In this document: positions 1-5,769 of the stretch, in pieces
Layout: each line of letters starts with the position of its first letter
Numbering within the stretch: position 1 is the first letter of the stretch
Assembly (NCBI GenBank): GCA_019313735.1
Contig: JAFDAR010000021.1
Location: forward strand, 1-9,641
Direction: 5' to 3'
Source: Deltaproteobacteria bacterium
GTDB lineage: Bacteria > Desulfobacterota > Syntrophia > Syntrophales > UBA2210
Length of the DNA: 9,641 nt
Translations under genes and position numbers: made by a program
Notes under the pieces: model-generated
What the model was told of the DNA's origin: nothing
Database searches by the model: none
The model's input: the letters and a program-made list of their open reading frames with translations, nothing else

Positions 1-21
1 AACCGTAAACCGTAAACTGTT
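1..21. repeat. Heptamer tandem repeat upstream of trpS (three units)
   Basis: Two perfect copies of AACCGTA (1-7 and 8-14) are followed by a degenerate third, AACTGTT (15-21). The array begins at the first base of the window, so it may continue upstream. It lies just before the trpS ribosome binding site. A similar heptamer repeat (GGCTGTA) occurs between hslV and hslU; both fit RRCYGTA. The function is unknown. It may be simple-sequence slippage in a spacer. Confidence 0.7.
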
Positions 22-39
22 ACTTTCTGAGGCAAATCG

Positions 40-1026
40 ATGAAAAAGCGAATCTTGAGTGGTATGCGCCCGACCGGAAGACTGCATCTGGGCAATCTTC
101 ACGGGGCGCTCGCGAACTGGGTGGATATCCAGAATAGAGACATATACGATTGTTTTTACTTTATCGCCGACTGGCACGCGCTCACAAGTGATTATAAAGA
201 CACCGATCTTATAAAGGCAAACTCCCTGGACATAGTTGTGGACTGGCTGAGCGTTGGGCTGGACCCTGCCAGGAGCACCATGTTTATCCAGTCGGAAGTA
301 AAGGAACATGCCGAACTGTTCCTGATACTCTCCATGATAACACCCCTCTCGTGGTTAGAGAGAAATCCCACATATAAAGAGATGAAGGAGGAATTGTCCG
401 ACAGGGATATTTCAACGTTCGGCTTTTTCGGATATCCCGTTCTCCAGGCCGCGGACATAATAATGTACAAGGCCTATGGCGTACCGGTTGGTGTGGATCA
501 GCTTCCACATGTGGAACTCACTCGTGAGATAGCGAGGAGGTTTAACTTTCTGTACAAAGATATATTTCCCATTCCCGAACCCCTTCTGACCGAGGTGCCG
601 AAACTTCTCGGGATTGACGGAAGAAAGATGAGCAAATCGTACGATAATTCCATCTATCTTCGTGATCGGGAAGATGTGCTGAGACAGAAGGTTTCTTCCA
701 TGTTTACCGACCCGCAGAGGATGCGGAAAAAAGATCCGGGGAGACCGGAGATCTGCAACGCCTTCGCGTTTCACCAGATATATTCGCCCTCTTCAGAGGT
801 GGACGAAATATCAGATGGGTGCAAAAAGGCCGATATCGGGTGTGTTGAATGCAAAAAGCGTCTCGCGCGGCGGATACTGGATAAGATGGCGCCCATACAC
901 GAACGGCAGGATTATTATCTGAACCATCTCGAGGATGTAAGGGGAATAATAGCCGATGGCATACAGAAGGCCTCGAAGATAGCGCGTCTCACCATGGAAC
1001 AGGTAAGGGAAGCAGTAAAGATATGA
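40..1026 (+). CDS. trpS: Tryptophanyl-tRNA synthetase, iron-sulfur-cluster type
   Basis: Cytoplasmic class I aminoacyl-tRNA synthetase that activates tryptophan with ATP and charges tRNA-Trp. The 328-residue length is normal for bacterial TrpRS. The HIGH-like signature HLGN is at residues 16-19 after the usual PTGRLHLGN context, and an exact KMSKS loop is at 196-200, so both ATP-binding signatures are intact. Four cysteines at 239, 261, 268 and 271 give C-x21-C-x6-C-x2-C. This nearly matches the pattern that holds a [4Fe-4S] cluster in Thermotoga maritima TrpRS (x22 for the first gap), so this protein is inferred to bind a cluster near the anticodon-recognition region. The ATG at 40 has GAGG at 29-32, 7 nt upstream. 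The stop codon overlaps the scpA start (ATGA), which indicates translational coupling in a trpS-scpA-scpB-rluB operon. Confidence 0.98.
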   Translation: MKKRILSGMRPTGRLHLGNLHGALANWVDIQNRDIYDCFYFIADWHALTSDYKDTDLIKANSLDIVVDWLSVGLDPARSTMFIQSEVKEHAELFLILSMITPLSWLERNPTYKEMKEELSDRDISTFGFFGYPVLQAADIIMYKAYGVPVGVDQLPHVELTREIARRFNFLYKDIFPIPEPLLTEVPKLLGIDGRKMSKSYDNSIYLRDREDVLRQKVSSMFTDPQRMRKKDPGRPEICNAFAFHQIYSPSSEVDEISDGCKKADIGCVECKKRLARRILDKMAPIHERQDYYLNHLEDVRGIIADGIQKASKIARLTMEQVREAVKI

Positions 1027-1739
1027 CAACCGGGGCTTATGAAATCAAGCTGGATATATTTGAGGGCCCTCTGGATCTGTTGCTCTACCTGATCAGAAAG
1101 AACGAAGTAGATATATACGATATTCCCATTGCCCTCATAACCAGGCAGTATATGAAATATATCGACGCGATGAAGTCCCTCAATCTTGACCTTGCAGGTG
1201 AATATCTGGTGCTCGCCGCCACGTTGACACACATCAAATCGAGAATGCTTCTGCCCGTCAGTGAAGAAGATGAAGAAGAAGAGAAGGATCCGCGTGAAGA
1301 ACTTGTCAGGCAGCTTCTGGAGTATAAGGCATTCAAGGAAGCGGCGCTGGGTCTGGACAGGATGAACATCCTTGGCCGGGATGTGTTTGGCAGGGATCAT
1401 GCCGGGGAAGAGATTGGGAAGGATGAGCAGTCTCTCAGGGAAATCGGTATATTTGAACTTGTCGAGGCCTTCCGGAGAATAAGTATCGATACAGGTCAGA
1501 AAGATTTGATGGAGATAGATGTCGAAAAGATGTCCCTTTCTGACAGGATAAATGATATAGTGGACGAACTGGAAAAGAGAGGTGAGCTTACCTTCACCGA
1601 TCTCCTGGAGGACGAGGGCAACCGCATGAGGTTGATATACACCTTTCTGGCCATCCTGGAACTTATGAAACTTAGAATAATCAGGGCGTATCAGGCAGTT
1701 CCATACGGGACCATAAGGATATGCCTTGCGGGAAGATAG
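1023..1739 (+). CDS. scpA: Segregation and condensation protein A (kleisin)
   Basis: ScpA is the kleisin subunit of the bacterial SMC-ScpAB condensin. It bridges the SMC heads and, with ScpB, helps compact and segregate the chromosome. The N-terminus has the family signature FEGPLDLLLYLI, followed by the helical N-terminal domain that contacts the SMC neck (about residues 8-75). A strongly acidic linker (EEDEEEEKD) follows at about residues 80-90. The C-terminal part (about 170-238) resembles the winged helix that binds the SMC cap, including the LTFTDLLED and FLAILELMK-type stretches. The 238-residue length is typical. The gene shares a 4-bp ATGA overlap with trpS and its stop codon directly abuts the ScpB start. 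No SMC gene is in the window, as is usual for scpAB operons. Confidence 0.97.
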   Translation: MTTGAYEIKLDIFEGPLDLLLYLIRKNEVDIYDIPIALITRQYMKYIDAMKSLNLDLAGEYLVLAATLTHIKSRMLLPVSEEDEEEEKDPREELVRQLLEYKAFKEAALGLDRMNILGRDVFGRDHAGEEIGKDEQSLREIGIFELVEAFRRISIDTGQKDLMEIDVEKMSLSDRINDIVDELEKRGELTFTDLLEDEGNRMRLIYTFLAILELMKLRIIRAYQAVPYGTIRICLAGR

Positions 1740-2261
1740 ATGGATAACCTGAAGGCCATAATTGAAGCCCTTATCTTTGTTTCAGATACACCCATAACAT
1801 CCTCAAGGATGGTGGGGATCATGGAGGATGTGAAGGAAAAGGAGATCTCTTCCGCAATTGATGATCTCGTAAGGGAATATGAAGAGAGAAATGGGGGCAT
1901 ATTCCTGAGGGAGATTGCCGGGGGATACCAGTTCAGGACCGGTGAGACGGTGGGATCATGGGTGCAGAAACTGAAGGGGCAAAAGCCGGCGGCTTTGAGC
2001 CCGGCCGCGATGGAAACGCTTGCGGTCGTTGCTTACAGGCAGCCCGTTGTGAGGTCTGAGATAGAAAAAGTGCGGGGTGTGGACATAAGTGGCACCCTGA
2101 GAGGATTACTGGAGAAAAATCTTGTAAGAATAGTGGGGAGAAAGGATGTCCCGGGCAGACCCATGATCTATGGAACTACCAGGAGATTTCTTGAGACATT
2201 CGGGCTCAAGACCCTTTCGGATCTGCCCACGCTCAGAGAATTCAGAGAGTTGGAAGAATAA
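1740..2261 (+). CDS. scpB: Segregation and condensation protein B
   Basis: ScpB is the dimeric kite-type partner that binds the ScpA kleisin in the SMC condensin complex. The protein has 173 residues, close to the usual size, and consists of two winged-helix domains (about 1-75 and 85-155). Recognisable family stretches are the N-terminal LKAIIEALIFVSDTPI and, in the second domain, LAVVAYRQPVVRSEIEKVRGVD followed by LRGLLEKNLVRIVGRKDVPGRP (each partly quoted from a longer conserved block). The ATG at 1740 immediately follows the scpA stop with no intergenic base, so translation is very probably coupled. Stoichiometric production with ScpA is the expected reason for this arrangement. The stop is 5 bp before the GTG start of the pseudouridine synthase. 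Confidence 0.96.
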   Translation: MDNLKAIIEALIFVSDTPITSSRMVGIMEDVKEKEISSAIDDLVREYEERNGGIFLREIAGGYQFRTGETVGSWVQKLKGQKPAALSPAAMETLAVVAYRQPVVRSEIEKVRGVDISGTLRGLLEKNLVRIVGRKDVPGRPMIYGTTRRFLETFGLKTLSDLPTLREFRELEE

Positions 2262-2266
2262 TCCCT

Positions 2267-3022
2267 GTGGAAGAACGCATTCAGAAAGTAATAGCCAGGT
2301 GCGGTATAGCATCCCGGCGCGCGGCGGAACAGATGATGCGGGACGGCCGGGTCAGCGTTAATGGCGTGATAATAACACAACCTGGGGTAAAGGCCGATGC
2401 CTCACGCGACAAAATACGTGTTGACGGGGGGCTTATATCCGGGGACGCGGTGAGTCCGGTATATCTGATGTTGAACAAGCCGAGGGGATATGTTGTTACA
2501 CTGAACGATCCACAGAACAGACCGATTGTCACCGATCTGTTAAGGGGTGTTCCTGAGAGAGTATTTCCTGTAGGGAGGCTTGATTACGATTCGGAAGGGT
2601 TACTCTTGATGTCCAATGACGGCAACTTTTCACACATGGTACAGCATCCGGCATTCAAGATACCCAAGACCTATATGGTAAAGGTCAGGGGTAACCTTAC
2701 GAAGAATAATATTGAGGTCATAAGAAAGGGCGCCATGCTGGAGGATGGCAGCTTTAAACCGATCTGGGCGGCTATGGAAAAGAGCAACAAAAAAAGCTGC
2801 TGGGTTGAGTTGACAATACTTGAGGGGAGAAACAGAATAATAAGAAGATTTTTCGATTCGACAGATCATCCTGTGGCGAGGCTGATAAGAACAGCTATTG
2901 GCGATATCAGCCTCGGAGATCTCAGGACCGGAGAATACAGGTATATGCAGAAAAAAGAAATAGAAGGTCTGATTGGACTCTCAGGATCGCGGGATAAAAA
3001 AGATCTGTCTGAAAAACAATGA
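2267..3022 (+). CDS. rluB: 23S rRNA pseudouridine synthase, RsuA/RluB family
   Basis: Enzyme that isomerises uridine to pseudouridine in rRNA. By family and by its position after scpAB, as in many bacteria, it is most likely RluB, acting near position 2605 of 23S rRNA. An N-terminal S4 RNA-binding domain (about residues 2-60, with RIQKVIARCGIASRRAAEQM) precedes the RsuA-type catalytic domain. The catalytic motif is GRLDYDSEGLLL with the nucleophilic aspartate at D106, followed by the conserved SNDG. The RRFF and LIRTAIGDISLGDL stretches near the C-terminus are typical of the family. The start is GTG at 2267, preceded by GGAAG at 2252-2256 inside the end of scpB. No ATG is suitably placed and the S4 domain begins immediately. 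The RluB, RluE, RluF and RsuA subfamilies cannot be separated with certainty by eye. Confidence 0.93.
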   Translation: MEERIQKVIARCGIASRRAAEQMMRDGRVSVNGVIITQPGVKADASRDKIRVDGGLISGDAVSPVYLMLNKPRGYVVTLNDPQNRPIVTDLLRGVPERVFPVGRLDYDSEGLLLMSNDGNFSHMVQHPAFKIPKTYMVKVRGNLTKNNIEVIRKGAMLEDGSFKPIWAAMEKSNKKSCWVELTILEGRNRIIRRFFDSTDHPVARLIRTAIGDISLGDLRTGEYRYMQKKEIEGLIGLSGSRDKKDLSEKQ

Positions 3023-3030
3023 AAATTATC

Positions 3031-3058
3031 TTGACTTTAATAATAAAATAAATAATAT
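3031..3058 (+). promoter_or_regulatory. Candidate sigma-70-type promoter for the IHF/HU gene
   Basis: TTGACT (3031-3036) is followed after 16 bp by TAATAT (3053-3058), giving 5/6 and 4/6 matches to the -35 and -10 consensus. It lies just after the rluB stop, where the sequence turns abruptly AT-rich and gene packing loosens. Transcription would begin near 3065 and read through the first 144-bp repeat before reaching the gene at 3278. AT-rich spacers give chance matches, so this is only a candidate. Confidence 0.42.
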
Positions 3059-3084
3059 CTGGAAGAAATTCTCTGCCGAAAGTG

Positions 3085-3228
3085 TGAAACCTTTGCAGAG
3101 TGTTCAATTTTGTTCAAATTCAAGGAGGGCGAGAATTTTAACCACAGGAATATATTGGATATTTCGAGGATTAAAATTTGAGACTGACGCAGAAACTGGG
3201 CAAAAGGGGACGTTATGTAAAGGTCTCA
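3085..3228 (+). repeat. MITE-like 144-bp palindromic repeat, copy 1
   Basis: The element runs from TGAAACCTTTGCA to a right end whose reverse complement is TGAGACCTTTACA (11/13 match), so it has inverted ends. The arms keep resembling each other inward, and an inner inverted pair AATTTTAA / TTAAAATT flanks a central loop of about 30 nt. Copy 2 (3617-3760) is in the same orientation, has exactly the same length, and differs at 9 positions (135/144 identical). No transposase ORF is present, so it would be non-autonomous. The element is flanked by GTG on both sides (3082-3084 and 3229-3231), a possible but weak 3-bp target duplication. It sits between the candidate promoter and the IHF-like gene. 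Confidence 0.85.
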
Positions 3229-3266
3229 GTGTAGAGTGGTTTTTAAGCTTATCATGACAAGTCGAT

Positions 3267-3274
3267 AGGGAGGT
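3267..3274 (+). promoter_or_regulatory. Strong ribosome binding site of the IHF/HU gene
   Basis: AGGGAGGT is close to the full anti-Shine-Dalgarno complement and ends 3 nt before the ATG at 3278, with GGAGG 4 nt before it. The site lies outside the repeat, which ends at 3228, so folding of the repeat would not directly mask it. Confidence 0.8.
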
Positions 3275-3277
3275 CTT

Positions 3278-3559
3278 ATGAACAAGTCGGAATTGATAGA
3301 TGCCTTGGGTAAAAAAGAGGGCCTTACAGAAAGACAGGCTGCGGATGTCGTCAATCTGATCTTTAAAGGATTTGGCAATCAGCTCAAGAGTGGGGGCAGA
3401 ATAGAGATCAGGGGATTTGGGAGTTTTGTCGTAAGGAACTACGATTCGTACACGGGAAGGAATCCTAAGACAGGAGAGACTATACATGTGGCTCCCAAGA
3501 AACTCCCCTTTTTCAAGGTCGGTAAAGAGCTTAAGGAAAGAGTAGATTCCGGGAAATAA
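3278..3559 (+). CDS. ihfB: HU/IHF-family nucleoid DNA-binding protein, IHF-beta-like
   Basis: Small basic dimeric protein that bends and architecturally organises DNA. The whole 93-residue protein is one HU/IHF domain: an N-terminal helical dimerisation part (1-45), the strand-turn GRIEIRGFGSFVVR (54-67) and the DNA-embracing arm with the intercalating proline in GRNPKTGE (about residues 74-81). The wording RIEIRGFGSF and the PFFKVGKELKERV C-terminal helix resemble IHF-beta more than HU, which usually has KVTLVGFGTF, so ihfB is the preferred name; a generic HU name is the alternative. A strong Shine-Dalgarno site precedes the ATG. The gene stands alone in 877 bp of otherwise non-coding DNA, with a likely own promoter and terminator, and is bracketed by two copies of a 144-bp repeat. 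Confidence 0.93.
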   Translation: MNKSELIDALGKKEGLTERQAADVVNLIFKGFGNQLKSGGRIEIRGFGSFVVRNYDSYTGRNPKTGETIHVAPKKLPFFKVGKELKERVDSGK

Positions 3560-3616
3560 ATAGAGCGATATCTTTATCTTTCGTAAACAAATCCGGGAAA
3601 TCAAGCCACAGGTTTA

Positions 3617-3760
3617 TGAGCCCTTTGCAGAATGTTCAATTTTGTTCAAGTTCAAGGAAGGCGAGAATTTTAACCACAGGTATATATTGGATATTTCGAG
3701 GATTAAAATTCGAGACTGACGCAGAAATTGGGCAAAAGGGGACGTTATGCAAAGGTCTCA
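3617..3760 (+). repeat. MITE-like 144-bp palindromic repeat, copy 2
   Basis: Second copy of the element at 3085-3228, same orientation and length, 9 substitutions and no indels. Its ends match better: TGAGCCCTTTGCA against TGAGACCTTTGCA on the reverse strand (12/13). Over the outer 37 nt the arms agree at 28 positions; four of the nine mismatches would be G-U pairs in a + strand transcript, so 32 of 37 could pair as RNA. The inner pair GAATTTTAA (3665-3673) and TTAAAATTC (3703-3711) extends the palindrome toward a central loop. The flanks (TTA on the left, ATA on the right) give no clear target duplication. It lies in the 3' trailer of the IHF-like gene, before the terminator. Confidence 0.87.
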
Positions 3761-3773
3761 ATATATTTCAGTC

Positions 3774-3805
3774 AAGAGAGGGGTAATGCCCCTCTCTTTG
3801 ATTTT
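3774..3805 (+). terminator. Rho-independent terminator
   Basis: A perfect 10-bp stem, AAGAGAGGGG (3774-3783) with CCCCTCTCTT (3789-3798), closes a 5-nt TAATG loop and is followed by TGATTTT (3799-3805). The T-rich tail is on the + side, so it would end transcripts of the IHF-like gene after reading through repeat copy 2. The tail is interrupted by GA, which may lower efficiency. Confidence 0.78.
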
Positions 3806-3899
3806 GAGGGCCGGAAGCATTCTCATAAGGTGCCGGTATCTGCATTTCTTCAGATCCCCCTCCAATCTTAATTCCCGGTAACATACGCTGGTATCTTTT
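3806..3899 (+). other. Leader region of the miaB gene train
   Basis: Together with the 57 bp after the IHF-like gene, repeat copy 2 and the terminator, this completes a 340-bp stretch without a gene (3560-3899). The 94 bp contain no convincing -35/-10 pair, no riboswitch-like fold that I can recognise and no coding frame. Since a terminator lies just upstream, a promoter for miaB is expected here. The sequence immediately before the miaB ATG is pyrimidine-rich and lacks a Shine-Dalgarno match. Confidence 0.4.
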
Positions 3900-5237
3900 A
3901 TGTCCACAGGAAAATTCCATATTCATACCTTTGGCTGCCAGATGAATGTTCATGACTCGGAGCAGATGGCGCAAATTCTCAGTGACGCGGGATATGTTAA
4001 GACGGATAAAGCCGACCGAGCGGATGTTATCATCGTCAATACCTGCAGCGTAAGGGAAAAAGCGGCCCAGAAGGCGTACAGTCAGCTTGGAAGGTTAAAA
4101 AAATTAAGGGAAAAGCGGCCCGGTCTTGTTATTGGAGTGGCTGGATGTCTTGCCCAGGAACACGGGGCCGGATTCTTCAGGAGAGCCCCATATCTTGATC
4201 TTGTCCTTGGCACGCATAACATACACCGCCTTCCCGGGATCATAGAGGAGATTAACAATGCCGGATCCCGGGTTGTGGACACCTCTTTCCGCGAATCAGT
4301 AAGATCTCTGGGTATCCGAACCCTGCCTCCTGATGGAGATGTGAGCGCCTACGTAACAATTATGCAGGGATGTAACAATTTCTGCTCCTACTGCATCGTG
4401 CCTTATGTAAGAGGGAGGGAAGAGAGCAGGGCCAGTGGGGAGATAGTTGACGAAATCAGATTTCTGGCTGATAATGGCATCAGGGAGGTGACGCTCCTGG
4501 GGCAAAACGTCAATTCATACGGCAGCACGCTTTCCGGAGACACCAGTTTTCCCGCATTATTGAGAATGATCGGTAAAATAGAGGGAATAGACAGAATTCG
4601 ATTTACCACATCTCATCCGAAAGACCTTTCAGAGGAGCTTGCCGTCTGTTTTGCTGATCTTGATAACCTGTGTGAGCACATCCACCTGCCGGTGCAGTCC
4701 GGTTCTGATCATGTATTGAAGAGAATGAAAAGAGGATACACTGCTGGAGAGTATCTGAAAAAGATTGATATGTTGAGGAACGCGTGCCCGGATATAACCA
4801 TAACGTCAGATATCATCGTCGGATTTCCTGGAGAGAAGGACAGCGACTTTCAAAAAACTATTGACCTTATGAAAGAAGTAAGGTTTGACAACACTTTTTC
4901 CTTCAAGTATTCTGACCGGCATGGCACAGCTTCGGAAGGGTATGACGGAAAGGTTGAAGAAGGGGTCAAGGGTGAGAGGTTATCTGAGCTCCAGTTACTC
5001 CAGGAAAGCCACAGCCTGGAAAAGAACAGAGGTCTTGAGGGAACTGTGAAAGATGTGCTTATAGAGGGTGTCAGCAAGAACAATGACACCGATGTCACCG
5101 GCAGGACGAGGGGCAATAAAATTGTTAACCTCGCGGGTGACACCGGCCTGACAGGAAAAACCGTGCGTGTGAGAATTGCGCAGGCCTATGTGCACTCTTT
5201 GAGAGGAGAGATAATTCAGGGGGAGAAATGCTTATAG
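3900..5237 (+). CDS. miaB: tRNA-2-methylthio-N6-dimethylallyladenosine synthase
   Basis: Radical-SAM methylthiotransferase that adds the 2-methylthio group to isopentenyladenosine at position 37 of tRNAs reading UNN codons. The 445 residues show the full three-domain plan. The N-terminal UPF0004 domain has cysteines C13 (TFGCQMN), C49 (NTCSVREKA) and C83 (VAGCLAQE) for the auxiliary cluster. The radical-SAM core has C158-x3-C162-x2-C165 in GCNNFCSYCIVPYVRGRE. A C-terminal TRAM domain occupies about 375-441. The QMN, SVREKA and PYVRGRE wording favours MiaB over its relatives RimO and MtaB. The ATG at 3900 gives the usual N-terminus, and an in-frame stop at 3879-3881 rules out a longer ATG, GTG or TTG start. 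There is no recognisable ribosome binding site. The 3' end overlaps the next gene by 10 bp. Confidence 0.97.
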   Translation: MSTGKFHIHTFGCQMNVHDSEQMAQILSDAGYVKTDKADRADVIIVNTCSVREKAAQKAYSQLGRLKKLREKRPGLVIGVAGCLAQEHGAGFFRRAPYLDLVLGTHNIHRLPGIIEEINNAGSRVVDTSFRESVRSLGIRTLPPDGDVSAYVTIMQGCNNFCSYCIVPYVRGREESRASGEIVDEIRFLADNGIREVTLLGQNVNSYGSTLSGDTSFPALLRMIGKIEGIDRIRFTTSHPKDLSEELAVCFADLDNLCEHIHLPVQSGSDHVLKRMKRGYTAGEYLKKIDMLRNACPDITITSDIIVGFPGEKDSDFQKTIDLMKEVRFDNTFSFKYSDRHGTASEGYDGKVEEGVKGERLSELQLLQESHSLEKNRGLEGTVKDVLIEGVSKNNDTDVTGRTRGNKIVNLAGDTGLTGKTVRVRIAQAYVHSLRGEIIQGEKCL

Positions 5238-5728
5238 AGGTAAAGGTGTTTGGACTTGCCATAGATCCTATGACAAATACACCCATAGTGATATTGAAGG
5301 ATCTGCAGGGGAAAAGGGCTATTCCCATATGGATAGGCCTTTTCGAGGCAAGTGCCATAGCCACACAGATAGAGAAAATAAATCTGGCGAGGCCGATGAC
5401 ACATGACCTCATGAATGAGATGTTAAAAGTTCTTGAAGTTAAGGTTTTACAAATCGTTATAACTGACCTGAAGGACAACACTTTCTTTGCCACAATACAT
5501 ATCCTGAAAGGTGATGTTTCAATCGTGGTTGACGCGCGTCCGAGCGACGCGATTGCCCTCGCGTTAAGGGCAGGCGCACCCATTTTTGTGGATGAAAAGG
5601 TTGTTGGGAAATCAACGAATATCGATTTTGGCAGAAAAATGACCGACTTGAATAAGTACACAAAAAAAGAGTTAGAGGAGTTTTTGGATAATCTCTCTTC
5701 AGAGGACTTTGGAAAGTATAAGATGTAG
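5228..5728 (+). CDS. Bifunctional nuclease family (DUF151) protein
   Basis: The 166-residue protein has the BFN/DUF151 domain over about residues 1-135. The evidence is the opening MLIEVKVFGLAIDP, the PIVILKD and RAIPIWIGLFEASAIA stretch, RPMTHDLM, and the SIVVDARPSDAIALALRAGAPIFV core (the last two in part). A charged helical tail (KKELEEFLDNLSSEDFGKYKM, in part) is typical of the anaerobe versions. Nuclease activity on DNA and RNA was reported for plant BFN proteins; the bacterial role is unsettled, so the function is only a family assignment. The ATG at 5228 lies inside the end of miaB, preceded by GGGGGAG at 5219-5225, so the two genes are probably translationally coupled. Its position between tRNA modification and recombinase genes gives no specific clue to substrate. 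Confidence 0.93.
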   Translation: MLIEVKVFGLAIDPMTNTPIVILKDLQGKRAIPIWIGLFEASAIATQIEKINLARPMTHDLMNEMLKVLEVKVLQIVITDLKDNTFFATIHILKGDVSIVVDARPSDAIALALRAGAPIFVDEKVVGKSTNIDFGRKMTDLNKYTKKELEEFLDNLSSEDFGKYKM

Positions 5729-5769
5729 CCCCTCGTCGGGGGGTTTAAGGGTTTGGAGGGTATGTTCGG

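Noticed and set aside
2973..3257. Open frame of 94 codons spanning the end of rluB and repeat copy 1
   Set aside because: It begins inside rluB in another frame, runs through the palindromic repeat, and shows no protein-like pattern; the equivalent frame is not kept around copy 2.
3548..3601. Direct repeat TCCGGGAAAT at 3548-3557 and 3592-3601 at the end of the IHF-like gene
   Set aside because: Only 10 bp, with no structure or flanking signature to separate it from chance.
3085..3760. The two 144-bp repeats as a minimal CRISPR array or an integron-type cassette
   Set aside because: Repeats are far too long for CRISPR, there is only one 'spacer' (a normal gene), no cas genes are present, and there are no attC-type core sites.
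3798..3829. Promoter for miaB with TTGATT (3798-3803) and CATAAG (3824-3829)
   Set aside because: The spacer is 20 bp and the -10 match is poor; the -35 would lie in the terminator stem and tail.
5729..5743. CCCC / GGGG hairpin after the DUF151 gene as a terminator
   Set aside because: The stem is only 4-5 bp and is followed by TTTAAGGG rather than a T run; xerC follows closely with its own ribosome binding site, so read-through is more likely.
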